In this document: positions 32,150 to 39,543 of the stretch, one piece after another
Layout of the letters: each line of letters begins with the position of its first letter
Position numbering within the stretch: the first letter of the stretch is position 1
DNA from: Fibrobacterota bacterium
GTDB taxonomy: Bacteria > Fibrobacterota > Fibrobacteria > UBA5070
NCBI GenBank assembly: GCA_029557215.1
Contig: JAKPQQ010000315.1
Coordinates: 1 to 49,141 of the forward strand
Direction of reading: 5' to 3'
Length of the DNA stretch: 49,141 nt
Translations under genes and position numbers: made by a program
The notes under the pieces: model-generated
The model's input: only the letters and a program-made list of their open reading frames with translations
Database searches by the model: none
Told to the model about the DNA's origin: nothing

Positions 32150-34135
32150 TCAGAATTCCAGGCCGCTCCAGATCGTGGCGCGGTTGGATTCGAACGACCA
32201 GCTGGCCTGCACGATGGGCGACAGGTGCGACAGGATGGGCCAGGCGAATCCGGCGACCAGTTGCGGCGGCCAGCCCGACTCGTCCCCGACCAGCGTCCAG
32301 GCGAGGCCCAGCTCGGCGGCCAGGATCCGCTCGAACCGGACACCGGCATCCACCGACAGGCTCTGTTCGCCTCGCAGCAACGGCACCGGGATGCCTTCCC
32401 ATGCCATTCCCGATTGGAACCATCCCCGCCGGGAATGAAGACAAATCCTGTTCTCGCCGTCGGGGTTCATCTGGAACGACGGGTGGAGTCCCAGCTCCCT
32501 GCCCACCGACAACGCTCCGAATGCGAACGGCGATCCCGAAGGCACGACGTTCAGGAGCCCGAACCGCGCGCCGGATCCCGATCCCACGTTGATCAGTCCC
32601 GCCTGCACGCCGTCCATGCGGGAAGCCACGTTCACCAGTCCCGCCTGGACCCCTCGGGCGTGGCCCGACACCGTCACCAGCGCCACCTGCACGCCGTGGT
32701 CCAGGACTCCGGCGTAGTCGGCTCCGATCCCGATCTGGGTGCCGTGGACGGTTCCGCGCGCGACGTTCATCAGGAGCCCCAGCTGGGTTCCGGCCAGGTC
32801 GCCTTCGATCAGGTTGAGGTCGGTCCCGATCTGGACCCCCTGGAAATCGCCTTCCACCTGGTTGGCGATCGACAATTGCGCTCCCTTCATGTCGCCGGTC
32901 ACGCTGTTGCCGCCCACGGACATCTGGAACCCCTTGGCGTCGCCGAACACGCGCGACATGACCAGCGCGAACTGGAACCCCGTGAGCATCTTGGCTTCGC
33001 CCATGATCAGGTCCATGCTGAAGGCGTTGCGGACCTTCCGGGGCGAGGCGCCGTTGAGCGACACCGGCGGCAGGATCCCGAAGTTGATGGGCACCCACGT
33101 CGTGGCGGTGTCGGAATCCGACACAGCCTTCGCGGGGTCGGCCTTGGCCAGAAGCTCCAGCGGCGACACCATGCGGGATTCGCCAGGGCGCAGCAGCACC
33201 CGCATCTGGCGGCGTCCGGAATCCTCTTCCAGGGTCCACAGGCCCGGACTCAACGCGAGGTCCAGGGTGTCGCCCGCGCCCGTGGACGCCGTGCCCATGA
33301 CCTTGCGCGACGAATCGCGAAGCGACAGGGCAGGAAAACCGGGTTCCAGGCGCAGGCGCGCCGGCGGATTGCGCACGTCGGTCAGGACGGGGTCCACGCT
33401 GCCCACCAGCTCGGTGGAACCGTCGGGATGCTGCGACGGGGCTCCCAGCTCCCTGGCGCGGCGCTCGGTCTCGCGGGAGGAATGCCGGAAGGCTTCGGAC
33501 AACGTGACCCGGCCGTCCTTGTCCTGGTCGGCGGCGCCCCGCAATCCCGACACCAGGGCGCGGGTGAAGAGCGAACCGCCGTCCTTGTCGGATTCCGTCG
33601 AGAGTTCGTCGGAGCGGCTGGAAGCCAGCACCGCGCGACCGGTCACCGTGGGGGCCGGCCGCGCCGGATGGAACCTGCCTCCCTTGGAGCGCAAGGCGCT
33701 GCCCGATGCGCAGGCGTCCAGGAACGCGACCCGCAGGCCTCCGTCTCCGCGCGACAGCAGCGAGCGCAGGCGGTCCCAGGGAAGCCTGTCGGTTCCCAGC
33801 TGCATGCCTTCGGCGTCGGCGTGGCCGGTGTGGAACACGAACAGCTCGGTGGGGACCCCTTGCGACCGGGCGAGACCCGCCGCGGAGTCGGCCATTCGCC
33901 AGATTCCGGCAAGCGATCCCGTGTCGGCCGCTTCACGCAGGATCAGGTCCTGGGGCGCGACGCCGCCCAGGTCCACGAATGCCTTGGCGAGATCCTCCGC
34001 GTCGGTGCGGCCGTGCAGGAGGCGCGGCTTGCCCGGTCCGCCGTCGGGGGCCCAGGTGGCGACCAGGACGCGACGGGGCGCCACCGTGGCCGCGGCGAGG
34101 ACGGGAAACATCATGAATGCCAGGAGCCGTCTCAC
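32150..34135 (-). CDS. secreted caspase-like protein with EF-hand loop and surface repeats
   Basis: 661 residues. GTG start overlapping the anti-sigma stop; a signal peptide follows (RRLLAFMMFPVLAAATVA). Residues 20-200 are caspase-like (peptidase C14): the His motif LFVFHTGHAD (His105) and the Cys motif VAFLDACASGSA (Cys142). Residues 203-214, DQDKDGRVTLSE, are a canonical EF-hand calcium loop. A linker and beta-rich region follow. From about residue 350 the protein has degenerate 20-residue repeats of the type G-x-Q-x-G-x-x-x-N, as in LA_2272-type surface repeat proteins, and it ends in WSGLEF, a terminal Phe like outer-membrane beta-barrels. Last gene of the ECF operon. Substrate unknown. 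Confidence 0.82.
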   Translation of the reverse strand: MRRLLAFMMFPVLAAATVAPRRVLVATWAPDGGPGKPRLLHGRTDAEDLAKAFVDLGGVAPQDLILREAADTGSLAGIWRMADSAAGLARSQGVPTELFVFHTGHADAEGMQLGTDRLPWDRLRSLLSRGDGGLRVAFLDACASGSALRSKGGRFHPARPAPTVTGRAVLASSRSDELSTESDKDGGSLFTRALVSGLRGAADQDKDGRVTLSEAFRHSSRETERRARELGAPSQHPDGSTELVGSVDPVLTDVRNPPARLRLEPGFPALSLRDSSRKVMGTASTGAGDTLDLALSPGLWTLEEDSGRRQMRVLLRPGESRMVSPLELLAKADPAKAVSDSDTATTWVPINFGILPPVSLNGASPRKVRNAFSMDLIMGEAKMLTGFQFALVMSRVFGDAKGFQMSVGGNSVTGDMKGAQLSIANQVEGDFQGVQIGTDLNLIEGDLAGTQLGLLMNVARGTVHGTQIGIGADYAGVLDHGVQVALVTVSGHARGVQAGLVNVASRMDGVQAGLINVGSGSGARFGLLNVVPSGSPFAFGALSVGRELGLHPSFQMNPDGENRICLHSRRGWFQSGMAWEGIPVPLLRGEQSLSVDAGVRFERILAAELGLAWTLVGDESGWPPQLVAGFAWPILSHLSPIVQASWSFESNRATIWSGLEF

Positions 34136-35028
34136 GGCGCGGGGCTCCGCGGACGTTGCACCCCGCGCGACCTGGCCTTCAGTCCGGCCGGAAGGCGTGG
34201 ATGTTCCCGGTCGACGAAGATCGCCTTGCGGGGGGCCTCCAGGCCGAACGGCCGTTCGGACCAGACCAGCACGAAGGTCTCTTGGCCTTGGGAATCGTAG
34301 AGTTCCCACACGCGTGGCAGCGGACCCGAGCGCAGCGCCGCGGCGCTGTCGCCCTGCAGCGGCCAGTGCTGCGCCATCTCGCCGCGGGAATCGATCGAGA
34401 AGACGGCCGCCCACGCGAGGTCGGCCGGAACCGAGACCACGAGCCGGGTGCCGGCGGCGAGGGTGTCGGAATCCGTCACCGGCGCGAGCGTGCCGCCGGG
34501 CGATGTTTCCCTCTGGATGACAAGATCCGCGGTTCCTTTGGAGCGCCATCCGGCGTCCGCCGATGCCACCTGGGGGTCGGGGAGCGCGGGCGTCCTCGCG
34601 CCGTTCGCGGATGGCGTCGACGCGGGGGGCGTCGCCTGCGACCCTTCGGAGGTCGGAGGGACGGGGGCGCTCGCGGGCCGACCGGATTCGTCGATCGGCG
34701 GCGCCTCGGGGGCGGGAGGCACGATCGCGAAGAACAGCGCCAGCGACGCGGCCAGGACGGCGCCTCCCCAGGCGGCCCTGGATGGCGCGGAACGCGACGC
34801 GCGCGAGGCGGATTCGACGCGCGAAGCGGATTCCCTGCGGCGGCGCACTTCCGCCGCGAACCGGTCGGGCGGCAGTTCGGACAGGATCCGTGCATCGGAT
34901 TCCGCAAGCGACGCCTGGACGGAGGCCGAACCGGGTTCGGCGGCGCGCAGGTCGGCCTGCGTTCGCGCGTGCGGGGGGACTTCGCCAAGGTGCATGCGTT
35001 CGTCGAGCCAGTCGGGTCGTCTGTTCAT
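34132..35028 (-). CDS. probable anti-sigma factor with DUF4384-like domain
   Basis: 298 residues. The N-terminal 85 residues are charged and cytoplasmic; one transmembrane helix lies at 87-104 (WGGAVLAASLALFFAIV); a Pro/Ser/Ala-rich linker leads to a periplasmic domain (about 170-285: DTLAAGTRLVVSVPADLAWAAVFSIDSRGEMAQHWP...VWELYDSQGQETFVLVWSERPFG) that fits DUF4384. There is no zinc-binding HC2 motif in the N-terminus. Position directly after an ECF sigma gene, with ATGA overlap, and single-helix topology make an anti-sigma role likely. DUF4384 is often associated with caspase-like proteins, and here a caspase gene follows by GTGA overlap. Confidence 0.75.
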   Translation of the reverse strand: MNRRPDWLDERMHLGEVPPHARTQADLRAAEPGSASVQASLAESDARILSELPPDRFAAEVRRRRESASRVESASRASRSAPSRAAWGGAVLAASLALFFAIVPPAPEAPPIDESGRPASAPVPPTSEGSQATPPASTPSANGARTPALPDPQVASADAGWRSKGTADLVIQRETSPGGTLAPVTDSDTLAAGTRLVVSVPADLAWAAVFSIDSRGEMAQHWPLQGDSAAALRSGPLPRVWELYDSQGQETFVLVWSERPFGLEAPRKAIFVDREHPRLPAGLKARSRGVQRPRSPAP

Positions 35029-35507
35029 GCCGTCGCCTCCTGGAGCTTGGCGCGTTCCCGCAGGACGCGCAGACGTTTTCTGACACCGGAGACCGACAGC
35101 CCGGTCTCGGAAGCGACCTGCTCGAGGGTGAACCCGTCCAGGTAGTGGAGCACCGCCATGACGCGTGTGGACGCCGGCTCGCGGTGGAACAGGCGATCCA
35201 GGACCGAGCCCCATTCGAACCCCGCGTGGCCTTCGTCGCAGGATGCGATGGAGTTCAACAGTTCCTCGTCCCGGTCCTGGGGGCGCCGCGCGCGTTCCCG
35301 CAGGCGGTTCAGGCAGTGGTTGGTGGCCATGCGGTAGAGCAGGCTGGAAGGGTAGTCCTGGGTCAGGGAATCGGCCCTGTCCAGGGCCTGCACGAACACG
35401 TCGTGCAGGGCGTCCTGGGCTGCGTGTTCGTCGCGCAGGATCTGTCGGCAGCGTCGCAGGACCATGGGGCCGTACTTCCTGTACAGTTCTTCGACGTCCA
35501 GGGCCAT
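35025..35507 (-). CDS. ECF-type RNA polymerase sigma factor
   Basis: 160 residues with region 2 (ELYRKYGPMVLRRCRQILRDEHAAQDALHDVFVQAL...LLYRMATNHCLNRLRERAR) and region 4 (VLHYLDGFTLEQVASETGLSVSGVRKRLRVLRERAKL, a helix-turn-helix), and no region 1 or 3. It begins 7 bases after a surface-repeat gene and ends by ATGA overlap with its probable anti-sigma factor. It would direct transcription of this operon and possibly other envelope genes; the promoter it reads was not identified. Confidence 0.93.
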   Translation of the reverse strand: MALDVEELYRKYGPMVLRRCRQILRDEHAAQDALHDVFVQALDRADSLTQDYPSSLLYRMATNHCLNRLRERARRPQDRDEELLNSIASCDEGHAGFEWGSVLDRLFHREPASTRVMAVLHYLDGFTLEQVASETGLSVSGVRKRLRVLRERAKLQEATA

Positions 35508-35514
35508 CGAGTCT

Positions 35515-36777
35515 TCAGATCCTGATCCCGGCGAAGAAGCCGGTCCACATGCGATGGTGGGGGTAGGCGTCCCAGTGGTGGTCGCCCATCGGTCGCAGCA
35601 GCTTGGTCCCGTGTCCGCCGTGGGGCGCCACGAGCAGGTTCCCCGACACGCCGCCGAACACGGCCAATCGGCCCCACAGGTGGTATCCCACGGTCAGGCG
35701 CGCCTTGAACAGTCCGTTCATGGCGTCGAGTTCGTCGGCGTCGCCTTCCAGATGGAACCCGTCGTCGTCGCCGCTGGCGGTCAGTTCGACCTTGGTCGAG
35801 TCGTCGGAGGCGTCCTTCAGGCGATCGGGATCGATCACCAGCGACGCGCTGCCGTCCAGCGAGAGGATGAGGCGCTTGGACGGAATCCGTCCACCGAACC
35901 CCAGGCCGATCGAAGCGCGGTTGGACCCGCGTCCGCGTCCGGCGATGTCGATCAGGTTGTACCATCCCGGGCTTCCGTAGTTGAGCGACAGGTGGGTCAT
36001 GCCGGTTTCGTCGAACCAGCCTTCCACGAAATACCTGGCGTCGGGACGGATGTTGACCAGGCCGATCTGGGGGCCGACCATCGTGTCGGCGATGTTCACG
36101 AATCCCCACTGGACCCCGTTGATGTTGTCGGCGACGTTCACGAACCCGCCCTGCGCGCCGCGGACCTTGTCGGCGAGGTTCAGGAATCCGTCCTGCACGC
36201 CCACCACCGACCCGGCCTTGTTGACCGCGGATGCGCTCTGCACGCCGCGGACCTCTCCGCCCACCACGTTGCCGACCGCTCCCAGCTGCCAGCCGGACAC
36301 GTTCCCGCCGACCTTGTTGAAGAGGTATCCGTACTGGAACCCGGAAACGTCGTGCTTGAGGAGGTTGACCCCGCCGGCTTGCACGCCCACCACGCTGCCG
36401 CCCACGATGTTGAGACCGTAGGTGGCCTGCACGCCGCGGACCGATCCGTGCACCTCGTTCATGGCCCCGGAAAGCTGCACCCCGCGGATGGCGCCCGCCT
36501 CGCCGGCCACCAGGGATGCCGACAAGGCGTTCTGGACGCGACGAGGATCGTTCCCGTTGGCGTCGGTGCCGGGAAGCACCCCCAGGTTCATGGCGATCTT
36601 CTGGAGCGAATCGCCTGGCAGGGAATCGCGACCCAGGGCGTCCCACCACCCGCCGGTCCAGGCGATGGGCGAGGCGAGGGGAGCGGGGGCGTTGGGCGCC
36701 AGCGAATCGGGGGCCGTTTCACCGAAGGCCAGGGGCGCCGCGGCCAGGGAGAGGGCGAGTTTGAGTCTGGTGTTCAT
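35515..36777 (-). CDS. surface-repeat protein (LA_2272-like)
   Basis: 420 residues with a signal peptide (MNTRLKLALSLAAAPLAFGE). Residues about 100-290 consist of roughly nine degenerate 20-21 residue repeats with the pattern V-x-G-x-Q-x-G-x-x-N (e.g. VRGVQATYGLNIVGGSVVGV, VSGWQLGAVGNVVGGEVRGV). They are preceded by MNLGVLPGT...NGNDPRRVQNALSASLVAGEA, which aligns with NFGILPPV...NGASPRKVRNAFSMDLIMGEA in the caspase-like protein, so the two share a module. The C-terminal part is beta-rich (possible outer-membrane barrel). GGAG lies 8 bases before the ATG. First gene of the sigma operon. Confidence 0.75.
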   Translation of the reverse strand: MNTRLKLALSLAAAPLAFGETAPDSLAPNAPAPLASPIAWTGGWWDALGRDSLPGDSLQKIAMNLGVLPGTDANGNDPRRVQNALSASLVAGEAGAIRGVQLSGAMNEVHGSVRGVQATYGLNIVGGSVVGVQAGGVNLLKHDVSGFQYGYLFNKVGGNVSGWQLGAVGNVVGGEVRGVQSASAVNKAGSVVGVQDGFLNLADKVRGAQGGFVNVADNINGVQWGFVNIADTMVGPQIGLVNIRPDARYFVEGWFDETGMTHLSLNYGSPGWYNLIDIAGRGRGSNRASIGLGFGGRIPSKRLILSLDGSASLVIDPDRLKDASDDSTKVELTASGDDDGFHLEGDADELDAMNGLFKARLTVGYHLWGRLAVFGGVSGNLLVAPHGGHGTKLLRPMGDHHWDAYPHHRMWTGFFAGIRI

Positions 36778-36959
36778 CGATGCATCTCCATGGAAGGAGG
36801 GAATCCAATCGCGGCCGGTTCCGGCCTTGGAAGTCTGGTGTCGTTGTCTGTTGAACAACGGCGCGACGTCCATGTGTCACCCGGATTCCAAGGAAATTTC
36901 TCCCGGTGCCGGAGGATTCCCGCCGCCCGGGCACGGATGCCCGAGCACGGCACCGGATC
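36778..36959. promoter_or_regulatory. control region of the surface-repeat/ECF operon
   Basis: 182 non-coding bases upstream of the operon and after the NlpC/P60 gene. It contains the inverted repeat GGCCGG-TT-CCGGCC (36813-36826), which on the minus strand carries GGAAC, the core of many ECF -35 elements. I could not find a matching -10 at the right distance, so self-regulation by the ECF factor is only a suggestion. Confidence 0.3.
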
Positions 36960-37760
36960 TCAGGGAACGACGATCTCGGGTTCCTCGGAATCGCGCAGGG
37001 CTTCGGCGAAGGAATCGTGGCGGCGCGCGGCCTTGTACTTCTTGCGGTAGTATTTCTCGTCCAGGTGCGACACGATCACCCCTTTGCCCACGCTGGCATG
37101 GACGAACTTGCCTTCGGCGAGGTAGATCCCCACATGCCCGATGGAGCGGTGGTGGTCGGCGAAGAACAGGAGATCGCCCGTCTGCAGGCGGTCCTTGTCC
37201 ACGGGAACGCCCTGCTTGAAGTATTCGGTGGACGACCTGCCGTTCAGATTCTGTCCGAAGGCCCTGAGGACCGTGCGGACGAACCCCGAGCAGTCGAATC
37301 CGGCGGGGGATTCGCCGCCGGTGCGGTAGGGTGCTCCCAGGAGAGGCGCGGCGACCTTGCGGAGCCGGGTCAGCGGATCGCTCGCGGGGTCGGAGAACGC
37401 CACCGACGCGACGCCGGGGGACCGCTCGGAAACCGACATGCGATCCGATCCGCGATCCATCCCTTCGGCGGGGTCGTCGGCGACGGGCGCTCCCAGCGGG
37501 GGGCGGTCGACCAGCAGGCGATCGAGTTCCGGAACCCCGATCGCGGCGATCCGCGAGTCGATTTCCGTCAAGGTGGGCCAGGCCGCGATCGATTCCATCT
37601 GGATCGCTTCGCGGGAGTACCGCTTCCTGACCTTCTTGGTCTTGGGCTTCTTCTTTTCCTTCTTCTTCAAGGCGGTCTTTCCGCTCTTGTCCTGGACCTT
37701 GGCCGCGTCGACGGAGACGGCCAGGCCCACGATCAGGACAAGAAGCGTCCGCCACAGCAT
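36960..37760 (-). CDS. exported NlpC/P60 peptidoglycan hydrolase
   Basis: 266 residues. Signal peptide (LWRTLLVLIVGLAVSVDAA), a highly basic stretch (KKKEKKKPKTKKVRKRYSR, 32-50), a linker, and a C-terminal NlpC/P60 domain with Cys157 (AGFDCSGFV), His209 (SIGHVGIYL) and a third polar site near His221 (FVHAS). These enzymes cleave gamma-D-glutamyl bonds in peptidoglycan stem peptides. The ATG overlaps the gatA stop by one base, so it is expressed with gatA and the lipoprotein upstream. The basic stretch could anchor the protein to anionic wall or membrane. Confidence 0.9.
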   Translation of the reverse strand: MLWRTLLVLIVGLAVSVDAAKVQDKSGKTALKKKEKKKPKTKKVRKRYSREAIQMESIAAWPTLTEIDSRIAAIGVPELDRLLVDRPPLGAPVADDPAEGMDRGSDRMSVSERSPGVASVAFSDPASDPLTRLRKVAAPLLGAPYRTGGESPAGFDCSGFVRTVLRAFGQNLNGRSSTEYFKQGVPVDKDRLQTGDLLFFADHHRSIGHVGIYLAEGKFVHASVGKGVIVSHLDEKYYRKKYKAARRHDSFAEALRDSEEPEIVVP

Positions 37761-39181
37761 CAGGGCGCGCCTTGCAGTTCGACGGCCCGTCCGGTCTTGA
37801 ACAGGAGCGATTCGGAAAAGGCGGGACCCACCAGCTGCAGCCCCACGGGCAGTCCGGCGGAAGGCTTGACCGGAACGACGAGTCCCGGCAGGCCCGCCAG
37901 GTTCACGGCGATGGTGTCGATGTCCGACAGGTACATCGCCAGCGGGTCGTCCATCTTTTCGCCCAGCTTCCAGGCGGTGGTGGGGGCGGTGGGCGTGGCC
38001 AGGACGTCGCACTGGGCGAACGCATGCTCGAATTCGCGGCGGATCACTTCGCGCACGCGCTGGGCCTTGGCGTAGTAGGCGTCGTAGTAGCCTGCCGACA
38101 ACACGAAGGTCCCGATCAGGATGCGGCGCTTCACTTCTTCGCCGAACAGTTCGCTGCGGGTGCGGCTGTACATGTCCAGGAGCGACTTGGGATCCTTGGC
38201 GCGGCCGGTGTAGCGCACGCCGTCGAACCGGCTCAGGTTGGAGCTGGCTTCGGCCAAGGCGATGATGTAGTACGCGGAAATCGCGTAGCGCGTGGAAGGC
38301 AGGCGCACCGGCACGATCTTGGCGCCCGCGGCTTCCAGGGCCTTCACCGATTCGTCCAGCGAAGCGCGGACTCCCGATTCCAGGCCTTCGCCCCAGTATT
38401 CGGCGGGGATGCCGACGCGCACGCCCTTGACGCCGTCGTCCAGTCCCGAGGTGTAGTCGGGGACGTCGTGCATGGAGCTCGTGTTGTCGCGTTCGTCGTG
38501 GCCCGAGATGATGTTCATCAAGAGCGCGGAATCTTCCACGGTGCGCGAGAACGGCCCGATCTGGTCCAGCGACGAGGCGTAGGCCACCAGGCCGTAGCGG
38601 GAAACACGTCCGTAGGTGGGCTTGAACCCGACCACGCCGCAAAAACTGGCAGGCTGGCGGATGGACCCGCCCGTGTCCGACCCCAGCGAGACCGGCACCA
38701 CGCCTTCGGCGACGCAGACGGCCGAACCGCCCGAAGAACCACCCGGGACGCGGGTGGGATCGACGGGGTTGCGCACGACGCCGAACGCGTTGGTTTCGGA
38801 GGTCGAGCCCATGGCGAACTCGTCCATGGCGGTCTTGCCGATGATCACGGCCCCTTGGGATTCCAGGCGCTCGACCACCGTCGCCGAGTAGGGCGGGACG
38901 AAGTGTTCCAGGATGCGCGATCCGCAAGTGGTCGCGGTCCCCTTGGTGCAGAGATTGTCCTTGATCGCGACAGGGATGCCGGCGAGGATGCCGGGCTGTT
39001 CGCCGGCCTTGATCCGGAGGTCGATTCCGCGAGCGGTTTCCAGGGCCTTGTCGCGGTTCACCGAGACGAAGGCGCCGTGCGTCGATTTCTCGGCGGCGGC
39101 GACGGCCTTTTCCGCGATGGATTCGCAGGATTCGCCCTGGGCGATGCGACGTCGGGTTTCGGAAAGAGTCAAGGCAGGCAT
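37760..39181 (-). CDS. gatA: Asp-tRNA(Asn)/Glu-tRNA(Gln) amidotransferase subunit A
   Basis: 473 residues, full length for GatA. The amidase-signature Ser-cisSer-Lys triad is visible as Lys74 (PVAIKDN), Ser149/150 (PGGSSGGSAV) and Ser173 (GSDTGGSIRQPASFCG), with FKPTYGRVSRYGLVAYASSLDQIGP typical of GatA rather than other amidases. It produces ammonia from glutamine for GatB-catalysed transamidation of mischarged tRNA. GGAGA lies 5 bases before the ATG. gatB and gatC are not in the window. Confidence 0.95.
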   Translation of the reverse strand: MPALTLSETRRRIAQGESCESIAEKAVAAAEKSTHGAFVSVNRDKALETARGIDLRIKAGEQPGILAGIPVAIKDNLCTKGTATTCGSRILEHFVPPYSATVVERLESQGAVIIGKTAMDEFAMGSTSETNAFGVVRNPVDPTRVPGGSSGGSAVCVAEGVVPVSLGSDTGGSIRQPASFCGVVGFKPTYGRVSRYGLVAYASSLDQIGPFSRTVEDSALLMNIISGHDERDNTSSMHDVPDYTSGLDDGVKGVRVGIPAEYWGEGLESGVRASLDESVKALEAAGAKIVPVRLPSTRYAISAYYIIALAEASSNLSRFDGVRYTGRAKDPKSLLDMYSRTRSELFGEEVKRRILIGTFVLSAGYYDAYYAKAQRVREVIRREFEHAFAQCDVLATPTAPTTAWKLGEKMDDPLAMYLSDIDTIAVNLAGLPGLVVPVKPSAGLPVGLQLVGPAFSESLLFKTGRAVELQGAP

Positions 39182-39213
39182 GGAAGTCTCCGGTCGATCG
39201 CAGGCCGAAGGCC

Positions 39214-39543
39214 TCAGCGCGACCACTTTTCGAGATAGAGGGACAAGAGCAAGCCGGGAAGACACCCGATGTTCATCTTGAACGCGAAGCCGATCCGGAA
39301 TTTGACGATGAACAGATCCAGGATGAAATCGGACGAGGGGGGCATTCCGAACCCGGCGTCGACCGCCAGGAACTTGGAAAGGAGCAGGTAGACCACGTTC
39401 TGGCTCCCGGCTCCCGAAACCTCGCCCAGATGGGCGCTGCCGACGGCGAGGATTTCGCCGATGAATCCTCCCAGGACAAGTCCCAGGAGGATGAACACGA
39501 TGGTCCGGCCGGTCCGGGACGCGCCCGGAAGCGACGTCTTCAC
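39214..39543 (-). CDS. DUF4321-like membrane protein
   Basis: 109 residues. Two hydrophobic regions: TIVFILLGLVLGGFIGEILA near the N-terminus, and a C-terminal segment ending FKMNIGCLPGLLLSLYL. The middle (FILDLFIVKFRIGFAFKMN) and the conserved GxxxGGFIGE start resemble the DUF4321 family of small membrane proteins of unknown function. The GTG start overlaps the lipoprotein stop by 4 bases (GTGA); gatA follows 32 bases later. Family assignment is from memory of the pattern. Confidence 0.7.
   Translation of the reverse strand: MKTSLPGASRTGRTIVFILLGLVLGGFIGEILAVGSAHLGEVSGAGSQNVVYLLLSKFLAVDAGFGMPPSSDFILDLFIVKFRIGFAFKMNIGCLPGLLLSLYLEKWSR

Noticed and set aside
32125..32152. Direct repeat GACCCCGGT next to the ftsK palindrome as an attachment site
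   Set aside because: Only 9 bases, no integrase or flanking mobile gene.
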